NCBI GenBank assembly: GCA_033977485.1
Contig: CM066993.1
Span: forward strand, 69,480,864 to 69,544,863
Direction: 5' to 3'
Length of the DNA: 64,000 nucleotides
Source: Hydrangea macrophylla
Taxonomy: Eukaryota; Streptophyta; Magnoliopsida; Cornales; Hydrangeaceae
Part shown: positions 1 to 11,838 of the stretch, piece after piece
How positions within the stretch are numbered: the first letter of the stretch is position 1
How the letters are laid out: each line of letters opens with the position of its first letter
Notes under the pieces: model-generated
Database searches by the model: none
Told to the model about the DNA's origin: nothing
What the model saw: the letters and a program-made list of their open reading frames with translations, nothing else
Made by a program: the position numbers and the translations under genes

Positions 1-473
1 GTACTTTCGGTAAAAGATGTTTGTTCTTTTGGTATAGATGCTTGTACCTCTCAAAATCACAAATAATTTGGGAACAAACATTTCTTACCAAAGGTACAAA
101 CATTCCTTATCAAAACTACTTGGTTGTACCATACAACCAAACCACTTGGGTGTGTGTGCTGTGTTACTTTTGTTTTCATGTAGAATGCTTGGGTCTAGGG
201 CTGCTGTGGAGTTGTATTGGATGTATATGTTGTGGGCTTTGTTTTTTTATTTCATCGATTAAATTTTTACTATTCAAGCTAAATATATATTTACTAAAAA
301 TACCCTAACTTCTAAAATTGTTATCTTTTGCAAAATGATAAGCGTAGGGGATCAAATGCTTGCCTAGTTGTTAATTCTACAAGGAGTTTTTGCAATCACC
401 TATACCTTTATTTACAGTGAAGCAAGCTAAATGTTTTGGTTTTGATATGAATTATGGTGTTCCATTTCTTTAA
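1..473. other. AT-rich sequence without a supported gene
   Basis: I see no conserved reading frame, RNA gene or terminal repeat here. The open frames are short and unlike any family I know. It lies upstream of the CACTA transposase gene and is probably inside the same transposon, because neither a CACTA 5' terminus nor the GTCACT-type subterminal words appear between base 1 and the gene. Confidence 0.5.
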
Positions 474-794
474 GGCCCTATTTGGTTCGAGGATTTATAG
501 AAAAGGAAAGGAAAACTCTAAGGAACACAGTTTCACTAATGTTTTTCCATGTCTTTTCCCAAATTCTCAATCCATAAATAACATTAAAAATTTAAAATTT
601 CCAAAAAATTATCGGAAGTACCAGAAAAGAAAAGAGGAAGGGAAGATACATATGAAATTTAGAAATTTTAATTTCATTTTCACTATATTTTTGTACCCCT
701 TCCACTTTTCCTCACCATTTTTGTTATTGACCAAAGGAAAATGCTTTTTTCTATGTTTTTTTTTTCTCACTAAATCCATGAACCAAGCATAGCC
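474..794. mobile_element. Harbinger/Tourist-type MITE, 321 bp
   Basis: The left end reads GGCCCTATTTGGTTCGAGG. The reverse complement of the right end reads GGCTATGCTTGGTTCATGG, giving imperfect terminal inverted repeats. TAA flanks both ends (471-473 and 795-797), the three-base duplication used by PIF/Harbinger elements. The interior is AT-rich and non-coding. It probably inserted into the CACTA transposon or its flank. The ends and duplication are read directly; the superfamily follows from the TIR type and the TAA. Confidence 0.7.
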
Positions 795-797
795 TAA

Positions 798-1543
798 TTG
801 ATGTACAAATTGGTTTCTCTCTAGAAATGTATGGATCAGTTCATCAGGGTTCAATGTAGGATAGGAAGATTTAATCTATACATTAAGTAAAATGCCATTT
901 TTTTATGAAGTTCTTTTACCATGCAAGCACAAAAAGTTCTATATGTAATCTATGGGAGTTTTTGTCTTATAAGTTAAACTAGTAACTTAAAATTAAGAAA
1001 TCAAGCATATGAACACGTTTTATTTAAATGTCGTGTAGAGATTAGTGTGCTTTTGTCTATTTATATTTACTCTTTAACCCACTCTATGTGAAATCCGTGA
1101 ACAACCCTACAAAGAAAATCCCAAATTATGGTGTCTCTACCCCAAAAAATCGAATCAGAGTCGTTGCCCCCGAACCCCCGTATACATTTGTGCTCCTCTA
1201 GGATAAAATCCTATCTCCGCCCTTGCCAGCCACCAATAACCACCGGCCACCTTCTTGTTTGAAATTTTGCTCTGAAAATAATATTTTTGCACATTAGTAG
1301 ATTATTAGAACTATTACATCAGGTTAAAATATCAAATATAGGCAATATGAACCTAGATGGTAAAGTAAAAACATAATAATACTATTTTTTGCAGTTTGTA
1401 TTCGTTTGGTTTCTATCTTCTACATTTCCTTTTATCACATATTTCATTACTAGACTAGATAGTGCTTCCAAACTTGTACTTAGTGCATACATTCTAATGT
1501 TATTTTTGGATTTTTAATTTGATATTATAGTACAGACACACAT
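798..1543. other. Upstream region of the CACTA transposase gene
   Basis: AT-rich sequence leading to the TNP2 start codon. No coding segment is supported. A more GC-rich patch near 1,140-1,240 (with TCCTATCTCCGCCC) resembles other dispersed repeat debris. The promoter and 5' leader of the transposase are expected here or further left, but I cannot place a TATA box with confidence. Confidence 0.4.
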
Positions 1544-4500
1544 ATGGATAAGAGCTGGATGCGACTTAGCGATAGGTTTGGAAAGGAATACATGGAAGGA
1601 GTAAAAGGTTTCATGAACTTGGCACGTAGTCATACAGATCCAGCAAATAGGGTTCGTTGTCCATGTAATAGTTGCAATAATGTTTACTTAAGGCTTCTAG
1701 AAGTAGTAGAAGACCACTTGTTTGAATATGGGATAGACACGACTTACACTGAATGGGTACATCATGGTGAGGCTTATCAACCAATCATTGACGATGATGA
1801 TGACGATGAAGAAGATGAATTTATGGCACTCAATGAACAACAAAATGTTGATGACGTGCAAGAGATGTTAGGAGACATCCATGCTGGTACATACATGGAT
1901 AATCTTGTAAGGGGTCCATCTAACAGTAGTAGTCCACATGTGCCATCAGAAGAAGATGTTAGTGGCTTCCCTACTCATATATCTGATGGTAAATTTGGTG
2001 GATTGTTTAAGGATGCTCAAAGTGAACTTTATCCAGGTTGTCAGAAGTACTCGAAGTTATCGTTCCTTGTGAAGGCACTTCATTTGAAGGTTATTAACCG
2101 CTGGAGTAATAAATCTTTCAGTATGATGCTTGAATTTATGAAGGATTTACTCCCTGAAGGCGAGACTGTGCCAAAATCCTATTACGAGGCTAAAAACCTA
2201 ATGCGAGAGTTAGGCCTTGGATATGTGCCAATACATGCGTGTAAAAACGATTGTGTACTATTTTGGAAGGAGTATGAAAAAAGAGAAGAGTGTCCAGAAT
2301 GTAATGAGCCTCGATATAAATATCAAGACGGAAAGAGTAAGAAAATTCCGCAGAAGGTGTTAAGATACTTTCCTTTAAAACCAAGGTTGCAAAGGCTGTT
2401 TATGGCAAAGAAGATTGCCGAAGATATGAGATGGCACAAAGAGAAGCGAGTAGAAGATAGGAATGTATTCCGACATCCAGCTAATTCGAAAGCTTGGCAA
2501 GAATTTAACAAGGAACATGATTGGTTTGCTAAGGACCCACGTAACATTCGGCTTGGTCTAGCAAGCGACGGTTTCAATCCCTTTGGAAACATGAGTACCT
2601 CATATAGCATGTGGCCTGTAATGCTTATGCCATATAATTTACCTCCATGGCAATGCATGAAAGATCCGTTTTTGTTTATGTCATTACTTATTCCAGGCCC
2701 GAAATCACCTGGAAATGACATTGATGTGTACTTGCGTCCGTTGATTGATGAGTTGAAGGAATTATGGGAAGATGGTATACAGACTTACGATGCCTCTACA
2801 AAACAGAGCTTTCGTTTGCATGCAGCTTTGTTGTGGACAATAAATGATTTTCCTGCCTATGGAAACTTGTCTGGATGGAGCACTAAAGGGTATATGGCAT
2901 GTCCAACATGTAATGAGGAGATATCATCTGTATCACTAAAACACAGAAAAAAGATTTGTTACATGGGACATCGACGTTACTTGCCCACCGATAATCCTTG
3001 GCGAAAGAGTTCCAAGTTTGATGGGAAACAAGAGAAGAGGTTGCAACCCAAGGATTTATCTGGGAATGATGTGCTAGAACAACTTAAGCATGTCACGGGA
3101 GTGAAATTTGGAAAGGCACCTAACAAGAAGAAAAGAACACGCACTGATATGGAGTTAAATTGGACAAAACAGAGTATTTTCTTTACATTGCCCTACTGGC
3201 GAACGTTGAAGTTGCGGCATAATTTGGATGTTATGCACATTGAAAAGAATATATGTGATAATGTGTTGAATACATTGATGAATGTAGATGGAAAGACAAA
3301 AGACACTGTGAAAGCTCGCATGGATCTAGCATTAATGGGTATAAGGAAGGAGTTACACCTTAGGCAGGTTGGTGACAAATATGTGGTGCCACCCGCGTGT
3401 TACACATTGTCTACGGGAGAGAAAAAGAGCTTATGCGAATGGTTAAAGTCAGTAAAATTTCCAGATGGCTATGCATCTAATATTTCTAGATGTGTGAATG
3501 TTAAGGAGAGTAAAATATCGGGATTGAAAAGCCATAATTGCCATGTTCTTTTACAATGTTTACTCCCAGTTGCATTACGTGGATATTTGCGCAAGGATGT
3601 GTGTGCAACATTAATTCAATTAAGCTTCTTCTTCAAAGAGTTGTGTTGTAAGACTTTAAAATTAGAAGTCTTAGAGCGATTGGAAAAAGATATTGCTGTG
3701 GTACTATGCAAGCTTGAGACAATATTCCCACCAGCATTTTTTGACGTTATGGTCCACTTGGCAATTCACTTACCAAAGGAAGCAATTCTTGGTGGACCAG
3801 TGCAGTATAGATGGATGTATCCGATCGAAAGGTGATATATAATTTTATTTTATTCACTAGATAATTATAATATTCTACTTAAGTGTAAGTTTGTATTATA
3901 ACATAATGCTTGCAAAACTTATCAATAGGTTTTTATGCACTCTTAAAAAGTATGTTCGCAATAAAGCACGTCCAGAGGGTTCAATAGTTGAAGCTTACAT
4001 TGATAATGAATGTTTGACATTCTGTTCTATGTATCTTCGTGGGGTTGAGACAAGATTCAATCGAGAAGAGCGGAACTATGATGGAGGTCAAGGCCAACAA
4101 TGTGGAGGCCTATCTGTTTTTGCACAAAATGTACGTCCATTAGGAGCTGCAAGTGACGGTGAGCTTGACTTGGTGGATCATATAAAGGCTTGATTGTATG
4201 TTCTGAACAATTGTAATGAAATTGAGCCCTATCGAATGAAAGTTTCAAAGGATATTAGCATAGATAAATTTTGTATACTAATTATAACTCTAAAATTTCT
4301 GATAAGTTATTTCGTATGTAGCGAACACATGGAAGAGATCCTTAGAGAGAGTGCAACTAATGTACAACAAAGGCATGAAAATCAATTTCTTTTGTGGTTT
4401 GAAAATCGTGTAAGTGTTTGATTATGGCTATTTCGAATAGGACTTAAGGGTATCTCATGGTTGTAATAGGTTTTAATGTATAACCCTTTTTTTTTTCATA

Positions 4501-5305
4501 GATGAGACAATTGCGAGGGCAAAATTCAGCACAAGTAAATGATCAACTGTGGTCATTAGCATGTGGTCTAGATAGACGAGTCACACATTATACTGGTTGC
4601 ATTGTTAATGGAATTAGGTTCCACACCACCGAACGAGAGCATCATCGGAGAACTCAAAATAGTGGTGTTGTTGTAAAAGGGGAACATCAATCCTCAGAAA
4701 TTGACTTCTATGGTGTTCTAACAAATGTTATTGAGTTAACATATTGTGGAGGAAATTGAGTTAACTTATTCAAGTGTGATTGGTGGGATACCGGTAATAG
4801 GAGAAATGGAATACATGTAGATGAGTACTTCACAAGCGTGAATGTCTCTCGTAAATGGTATAAGGATGATCCATTTTTTGTAGCATCACAAGTTGAACAA
4901 GTCTTTTATGTTGATGACAATAAGCTAGGCAATCCTTGGAAAGTTGTACAGAGGATCCAACCTAGGAACTTATACGACGTTCCTGAGATAGAAAAGGAGG
5001 ATGAACATGAAAGGCAAATCGATGATGATGAGGCATACCAGCAATTTGAGTCATTTGGCCTTGACATGACAATCATCAGTGACCGAGACTTGGGGCCATT
5101 ACATAGAGATGATGTAGCTCCAAACCATGTTGATGCGACTATTATCGAAAAGAATATGAAATCAGCCGGACAAGCAGAGGGAGATGATATTTTTATTAAC
5201 GATGATAGTAATGATGAAGAAGATGACACAATGGTCGAATACTATGATGATCAAGAAGAAGTTTTGGTCACAGATGAAGATGATGATACTGACATTGAAA
5301 TATGA
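1544..5305 (+). pseudogene. CACTA (En/Spm) transposase TNP2, broken by two in-frame TGA codons
   Basis: This is the main CACTA transposase, which acts in the nucleus on the element ends. Exon 1 (1544-3831) starts MDKSWM, the usual start of the Transpos_assoc domain, with CPCNSCNN at about residues 39-46. The TNP2 core follows (about 320-460, motif SDGFNPFGN) and then DUF4218 (LDVMHIEKNICDN and the segment ending MYPIER). A GT-AG intron (3832-3928) joins in frame to FLCTLKKY. The frame then meets TGA at 4191-4193. A second intron (about 4242-4321) has borders whose phases do not match cleanly. The intron at 4410-4501 is clean. The last exon from 4502 holds DUF4216 and is stopped by TGA at 4757-4759, but the same frame stays open beyond it to 5305, ending in an acidic tail. 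At 4757 relatives usually have arginine, so CGA to TGA is likely. An autonomous product is unlikely. Confidence 0.93.
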
Positions 5306-5533
5306 ATAGTTTTACATATTTTCGTATTTCTATTTTGCTACATTACCTAAAGATGTTTTTTAATGGAAGTTATTTTTAGAACTTTTTTTTTTGTTGTAAT
5401 TGTTTTTATATTTGTCTCATCCATACTAGCATTGTGTCAATATTTCTGTTATTTGAACTCATTTATTTTGCTATGCCCATTCAAAAAGGTATGTTAATAT
5501 GCATTATCCATAATTATTCTAGAAGTTACAATC
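5306..5533. other. Spacer between the two CACTA genes
   Basis: A short T-rich gap with no coding signal, between the end of TNP2 and the start of the accessory gene. It should carry the TNP2 3' end and the promoter or leader of the next gene, unless both come from one alternatively spliced transcript as in En/Spm elements. The sequence does not decide this. Confidence 0.4.
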
Positions 5534-8500
5534 ATGGCACCCGGCAAACCACGACGACATCCAGCAACACCTCCTCCGACTTCAATGCATGCAAATCCCA
5601 CACTAAGGCCGTCATCATCACCTGACATAGTTGGCTCAGTTGAGACAATTGATGAAGACACCACCATTGGTAATGCGGGTAAGTTTTTATTTTTATTTTT
5701 ATTTTTTAACTTGATCGTTATTCTTTATGGTTATATTGACATTGTTTAGTTCAATTTTTGCTTTAGTAGAGCCAACCATGACTAGAAAAGGTCGTGGTAA
5801 GACACGAGGACTTGCCTTGTTGAGGATGATAAGAGCGGGGAAGAAGATTAAAATCAACATTCCAGAAGGAAAGAATAAAGTAGTTGGAGACGGATCAGAG
5901 TTATTCACAACAGAGATTGGAATCATTTCTCGACAATATCTATCCCTTCAAGTTCCAGATTACTCTACTTTTCAAGAGAAGGATAAGGAGGCTTGTTATC
6001 GTCTCATTCTTGTAAGTAAAAGTCAACTTAAGTCTGTAATATACACATTAACATGTTGGTACATAGGCAATATTATCTATTTTCCATTTCCATTGTTATA
6101 GTACCTCAAGGATCAATTATATTGATATAAGTCTCCTTGGTTTACTAGAATTAATTTAACATGTACAGGATAAATTTGACATAGACCTAACTAAGCCACA
6201 CGTGAAGATGGCTTGTGAGTCCTACATGAGAGATCGGTTTAATAAACATCGCCATAGGCTCCACAAAGTCTTTCAAAAATACCCTTCTAGAGAAGATGCA
6301 CGCCAACACCTTCCCAAGGATATACGTCAAGATGATTGGGATTATCTTTGCAACTATTTCAGCTCAGACTCTTATCAGGTGTGTTAATTATCTTATCCAA
6401 TTTCATCTATATATATCTAAAGGTTGTACTGGCATAATTTTCAATCAATTGGTGGGACTAAGCCCACAAGCACGCATTCATATTTCTGGTTACTGTTTTG
6501 GAGTGGAGACTACAATTTTGACTCTCAGTTTAGTTCTTCCAAATCTCTATTTTTTTATTTCATATTTTGACTAGGTTTTCTTTCGAGGTTGTGCTGAGGT
6601 TTGTTCCTAATTTTGCCAATCAGTCTAGGTAGACTTTGAGCGATTCAACCTTAGAAAAAGGAACTTTCTCGTACAATTATTTTGGTGCAGTCGCTGCATT
6701 GGGATCATTTCATCAAACCCTTTATTGAATTAACTCAAACCCTCTCCATTAGTCTCTTTACTAATTAGCAAAATCTTTGATGTGTTCATTTGAGTTTGCC
6801 ACAAAATTGGCAGGTGAAGAGTGTGTGTAACCCTAGTTTTTGTACGATTAAACTTTGTTGAATAGGAACCTTATATGTCTCATCTTCTAAGGACTTTGTG
6901 CAGCCTTCTCGCTTAAAAAGACAATCATCACTGTTGATAGTGTAAAACTTTGTTTGGTTAAAGAAGGAAAATATAAGAAAAGAAGGAAAAACGGTAAGGA
7001 AAATGTAGTTGAGGGAAAATTTTCATTTTGCCGTTTCTTATTTATTCTTCATTAATATTATTCAAAGCTAGCAAACAAATAAAAGAAGAAGAAAAATTCG
7101 TGCACCCTTTCAGCATTTTTTTCTATTTTTGTCATTAAATATGTCCCTAGGTTGTTTTTTATGCTCTTATTTACGTTTCCATTTTTACAGCCTCTGTGTC
7201 GTGGACTTGGATTGCTTTTTGTCCTTTTTGATATTATTTCTTATTAGTTGATTGAATTAGGAAATTTAAAAATGCTTCAAACAAGACCGGCTTCTAAGAT
7301 TGGGATTGTGTTGCTTGTTTTTCCTTTGAGAGCCTCAAGTTGATTATATATGTTCATAAAGTTCCTTCTTAATGCACTAGCAGTTGAGGCACACACTTTG
7401 CGTATGCAACGTGCTGCGTTTGTATGTATTCATAAACTTATTCATGTAAAAAAGACTTGTGGAGAATACCTTAATATTTTAAAAAAGTAAAAATAAAAAT
7501 TCCACAAAAATGGACTACTGTCCTCAAAATTGTATTTTGTGTTAAAGTTCAATAACTTGAATTTTGAAAAGGCTACTACTTGCATGGAAAACTATGTATA
7601 AAACCCATACAATGTGGATAAGCTACACATTTGAATAGAGGAGAAACTAAGCAAGGAAAAAAAATTAAGGAGAAGAAGAAAATGGAAGATCTTTATAGGT
7701 AGTATATACAATAATGAAAGCAAAATAACCCCCTAATGTAACTAAATATAATACACAGTGGAAACCATGGCATTATGCGTGTAACTCTATAAATCCAGAA
7801 AATATTTGAAGTGACTAAATTTTTTTTCTTGATACCTTAACAACAAGCTTGAGAAATCTGTCAAATCCACATGTTCCAAATAATGCTATCTTCTTTTGGT
7901 TGACATGATAAAAGTGCTATCTTCTTTGTCAAAAAAATAAAATGAAAATAAAAGTGCTACCCCTGAGCCTAAAAAGGAAAAGAAAATTCATAGTTGACAT
8001 TAAAATGGCATAAATCTGATATCAAGATGGACGGTTATTTTATAGTTTTAGTTGGGTGTCGTAGAGATTAAATATTGGTTGTAACCAGTGTACCACGTCA
8101 CTATCTATCACACCACTAATAGAAAAATTGTTTTTGCTTATGTGGACTGGGATTCCCCTAGAAATAGGGGGACGATTGGACAAATAAAAGGATGTGATTG
8201 GATTGGGATACCACATTATCCTTATAACCGTTGCATCCACGATTACTTCGTGGAATGGGAGGTTAGTGGCAGTTTGAGTTATTGGATTTTGTTTGGGTAA
8301 TGTGTAATGGAAGTTTGGTCCTCCTAAGTTTATTTTTTCTGTTTATAAGTATAGTAGTTTTAAGGTAAATATGAGAAATGGTAAAAATGGATGTAGGTAC
8401 CCCTATCTTTCCCTTTCTAAAGTAGTATATATATGTATTTGTATGTGCATTACCATTTTAGTAGAATTAAGCTTTTTTTTCCTTGGTTTGAGCAGTCAGT

Positions 8501-9665
8501 ACAAACCCATGTTGGGATATGACTATTCACAATAAAGAAAGATGGGAACTTAAAGAGGTTCTCATGCAGTCATGCATGTCTTTTAATTTCATAAAAAAAA
8601 TTAAAAATAAAAGAACATTAGTTGATTCAAAAAATGAGAAAACATTGTGCTGCTTGGTTTTTCTAGCATAACCACCGATTGGGTATTTCTTATACTTCTT
8701 GGTACAAAGACAAACACTCTAAAACTTGTACATTGTGGGTTGATAATTCCTAAAAACTTTAAAATTCCATTTGGCAATAACTTTGGATGTTTTTATGCTT
8801 GTGTGGTACTTGTGGTTTTTACTATCTTATATTGCTCTCTTTGTGTGTCTCCTCGATGTCTTGAGGATTACTAAATAGTTGGGTTTCTTTTTTTATCTGT
8901 ATAGAAAAGGAGCAAAATTAACAAGGAAAATCGGGAAAAATTGAAGGTCTCCCACATTATGGGCACAAAGTCATTTTGTAGGGCTCGCCATGAAAAAGTA
9001 AGGATACTATAATGTTTTATAGTTTTCTGACCATACTTTACTAACTAATATTGCGAACATATATATTTTAAATTGATAATAACACAGCGAAACAAAGAGA
9101 CTGAGGATGAACCCGATAGAATTGAATTTTGGAAGATATGCCACTATAATGAAGAAAAGGGGTGCTGGTCTGATCCAATTGCAGAAAAAATATATGTAAG
9201 ATCATTTAATTAGTAATTTTTTTTGTTCAAATTTTATTTCGTTTAAAATTTAATAGTACCTCTTTGTTCTCGAAGGAGGAGATGGTTGAGCTTCAGGCTC
9301 GTTCTGAACTAGAGGGAAACCCGATGACTGTGGATGAAATATGTGATCAAGTCCTTGGGAGGAGGTCTGGATATGTACTTGGTCTTGGTCATGGTCCGAA
9401 ACCCAAATCCACATTTCAGCGTCGCAACAATTTACAGGCAATTGAGGATGCTAGAAAAAGGGCAGAGTTAGCTGAGAGACAAGCAACAGAGTTAGGTGAG
9501 CAGCTTGAATCCCAGCAACTGCAAATCAAGAATCAACAAATTGAAATCTCATCTCAAAAGACACACATAGATGCTATCACGACTAGGCAAAGTGAGATGG
9601 AGGCAATGTTACGTTCCATTCTATCAAATATGCAGCCTCCTATGCAAGTGCCTGCCTTTTCTTGA
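5534..9665 (+). CDS. Transposase_24 (TNP1-like) accessory transposase of the CACTA element, six exons
   Basis: This belongs to the Ptta/En/Spm plant transposase family (Transposase_24), the partner gene of TNP2; in En/Spm the partner binds the subterminal repeats. Exons inferred from GT-AG borders and phase are 5534-5678, 5767-6011 (or from 5770), 6169-6378, 8905-8997, 9088-9195 and about 9276-9665. All junctions keep frame, giving about 396 residues without a stop. The N-terminus is Pro/Ser-rich. Exon 2 is basic (TRKGRGKTRG). Exon 3 has the family segment around DWDYLCNYF. Exon 4 has KINKENREK and GTKSF. The last exon has GLGHGPKP followed by a coiled coil (ARKRAELAERQ) and a hydrophobic end. 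The 2.5-kb intron 6379-8904 is unusually long. The first ATG at 5534 is chosen because the frame closes upstream. The start of the last exon is the least certain border. Confidence 0.85.
6379..8904 (+). other. Long intron of the accessory transposase gene
   Basis: The donor follows DSYQ and reads GTGTGT. The acceptor reads TTTTATCTGTATAG before KRSKINK. The other introns of this gene are 80-157 bp, so 2.5 kb suggests later insertion. I found no clean terminal repeats or coding relic inside, only AT-rich sequence, a purine-rich stretch near 6,960-7,110 and a short open frame near 8,090-8,300 that matches nothing I know. Confidence 0.6.
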
Positions 9666-9944
9666 TTTCCATGTTAATTGATGTGTTAGCTTAGAAAGTG
9701 CTTTTGTTATTTAGTATTTAGATGAATGATGATAGACTTTGGACTAATCGGTATTTCATACTTGGTTTGATGTTGGACAAAATGGATTTGCAAAGTTTTA
9801 GATTTTATTTTTTGAATCTTATTGGTATTTTTAGTTTTTGATCATGTGGATGTCGTGGATGATAATTTGCTTTTATGTGATTAATTATGATTGTTGATAG
9901 TAGAATGTACAGGAAAGTATATCGATCTTATGACGGCACAAACA

Positions 9945-10442
9945 AAGAATGGTCACTGAAACTTGTCTGTATACTACACTTTTAGTGACCAATATGTATC
10001 GTCACTAAATCATGTGATCCTACAATTCACGGAATTTAGTGATTGTCACAGTTCGTCCCTAATAAACTCCTTCAACGGTCACTAAATAGTCTGCTATTTT
10101 GTGACCACTATTTTCGTCCCTATATGCTCTTTAGCATTTTTCTAAAAAAAATTAAAAAGGGCAAACAGTGACGAATTCATATTTTAGTGACAAATTTTAT
10201 TGGTATTTTGTGACAAAAAATGTCATCACTAGAAATTATTTTGTGTGACCAATATATCTCGTCACTATTATTTATCCTTTTAGTGACGACAGCACTTGAT
10301 TGGTCACTATATACTTTTAGCAACGGTGTTTCAGTGACCAGCTAGTGACGAAGTATTCTTGGTCACTACATATATTTAGTGACCATATTTTGATTTTCAG
10401 GGACGACATTCTTGGTCACTAAAGACCAATTTTGTAGTAGTG
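9945..10442 (+). repeat. CACTA 3' subterminal repeats and terminal inverted repeat
   Basis: More than a dozen copies of GTCACTA or TAGTGAC words in both orientations, mostly as TTTAGTGACCA and GGTCACTAAA, fill these 500 bp. They are followed by TTTTGTAGTAGTG ending at 10442, the reverse complement of the CACTA terminus CACTACTACAAAA. In En/Spm-type elements such words are the binding sites of the TNP1-like protein. The base triplet after the end is TTC, the expected length of target duplication; the other copy lies outside the window. Confidence 0.92.
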
Positions 10443-10971
10443 TTCCCTCTTTCTTGAACAACTTACAACAAAAACAATATACTCTATCTAAAGCAGTTGA
10501 ATATACAAGCCATCTCCTATTATGACTTTCTCCATTTAACCATTGTCTCATGTAGTGCACAGAAGAAAAATGTCTACCACTAGGTCCACTTTTAGGGAAA
10601 TCAATATCAACTCTTACAGGCCCTCTTTCAACTAATAAATCTCTAAAATTCCCATTAATTTTGTCCCAATTCCCCGGATCATAAATGTTTAAAGGCTCAG
10701 TTTCTTCAATAGGTTCTTCATTAGCATTTTTCTGTTCTTCATGCCCCAAATCCCCATGCTCTTCATGCACGAAATTTTCATATTGTTCATTTAAAGATTC
10801 TTCATTATCATTCACATCTTCATCAATATCATTCACATGTTCCTCAATATTATTCTTTCTAGTGGCACTAAAAAATTTAAGAATAGCTCCGCTTTGAGAT
10901 TGAATCAATTTTTCTGTTTTTTGCTTTTTCTTTCTTTTTTCACATCCAGACATATGCTTTTGAGGACCCAT
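10443..10971 (-). pseudogene. hAT transposase, N-terminal part with TTF-type zinc finger, cut by the CACTA insertion
   Basis: Read on the minus strand from MGPQKHMSGCEKRKK (start codon 10969-10971; an in-frame ATG at 10999-11001 is less like the family). It begins with a basic stretch and the segment KLIQSQSGAILKFF, then a long acidic linker, then the TTF-domain features: DIDFP..SGRHFSS, RRWLVYSTALDRVYCFCC and KLFKKEG. This is the N-terminus of the zinc-finger MYM-type-1-like hAT transposases of plants. The frame runs directly into the CACTA terminus at 10442 and stops at 10366 inside the transposon. The C-terminal catalytic RNase-H-like fold and hAT dimerisation domain are therefore missing here. 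No frameshift is seen in the part that remains. Confidence 0.9.
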
Positions 10972-11236
10972 AATAATAAGCAATGTAGCAATCAATCTCA
11001 AATCTCAACACAAAGATAAAGAAAAATAGAACCTGATTAGCAAAAAAATTGAAATCACCCCTCTTTGACTTTTCTCTTTCTAGTTTTCAAATATCAAGCA
11101 AGCTCCAACTTGAAAAATTGACTATCTGAAACAAAAAATGTAAAAATTAATTGAATTAATCATCACATCTTTAAAGTCAATTGAATTGATCAATATCTAA
11201 TCATCAACACACATATATATATATACACATAAAAAG

Positions 11237-11416
11237 GTTTTGTTAACATATGCCCTAGGGGCACATGTTAAGCTTGTAAAAGTGAAAATAAACCAGGGGT
11301 ATTAGGTATAGTGTGAATTTTAGTGTCCGGTGTAAGGTTCAATATTTGTCTCTATTATTTATTTTCATTTTTAGAACCTTAATATATACCCTATTGGCAC
11401 ATATTAATAAAACCCT
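11237..11416. mobile_element. 180-bp MITE in the hAT leader
   Basis: The left end reads GTTTTGTTAACATATGCC. The reverse complement of the right end reads AGGGTTTTATTAATATGTGCC from its outer base, an imperfect inverted repeat. ACATAAAAAG flanks both sides (11227-11236 and 11417-11426), a 10-bp (or 9-bp) duplication suggesting a Mutator-type MITE. It lies in the untranslated 5' part of the hAT element. Confidence 0.65.
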
Positions 11417-11838
11417 ACATAAAAAGATACTAAATACAATCTTGAATCTTTGTTCTGTATACAGTTATACTATTATAATATATATATATATAATATAATA
11501 TATTAATATCATATATGATATTGATATACGGAGTACCTCACAAGTTATTAGTTAAAGATTTAAAGTCATACCTTGATTTAGACTTTCAATACTTGATGGC
11601 AGATTGTAATCAATGCTGCAGCCTACGTCAATGGCAGGCCACGTGAGACTGTGAGCGGAAAAGCCAGAGCAATAGCACGAGGGTTCTCAAATTTTAATAA
11701 TTTATATACTCCGTATATCCTATATTACCTATATAAGCTAAGTAGTAGTAGATAATGGGCCCTCAAATTTCTAAGTTTTTTCGTGGCCCAGGGCAATTGC
11801 CCCACTTGCCCCCCCTACGGGCCGGCCCTGATAACCCA

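Larger units (their letters stand above)
1..10442 (+). mobile_element. CACTA (En/Spm) DNA transposon, 3' part
   Basis: Two genes on the same strand, TNP2 then Transposase_24, followed by subterminal repeats and a CACTA terminus define the element. No 5' CACTACTACAAAA is present to the left of TNP2, so the start of the element is taken to be outside the window; base 1 is only the window limit. The element lies in the minus-strand hAT transposase gene to its right, so the missing 3' part of that gene should lie beyond the CACTA 5' end. Confidence 0.88.
10443..11830 (-). mobile_element. hAT transposon, 5' end with terminal inverted repeat
   Basis: The minus strand starts at 11830 with CAGGGCCGGCCC, a typical hAT terminus, followed by a GC-rich stretch and a leader before the TTF-domain coding exon. 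The eight bases outside, ATAACCCA (11831-11838), are the expected length of a hAT duplication, but the other end is not in the window. The 771-bp element at 30,437 ends in similar sequence (a CAGGG(T/C)CGG terminus and the GGCAATTGCCC-type stretch), so both belong to one hAT group. Confidence 0.8.

Noticed and set aside
1..1543. 5' terminus of the CACTA element
   Set aside because: No CACTACTACAAAA or GTCACT-type subterminal cluster was found; the end must be outside or lost.
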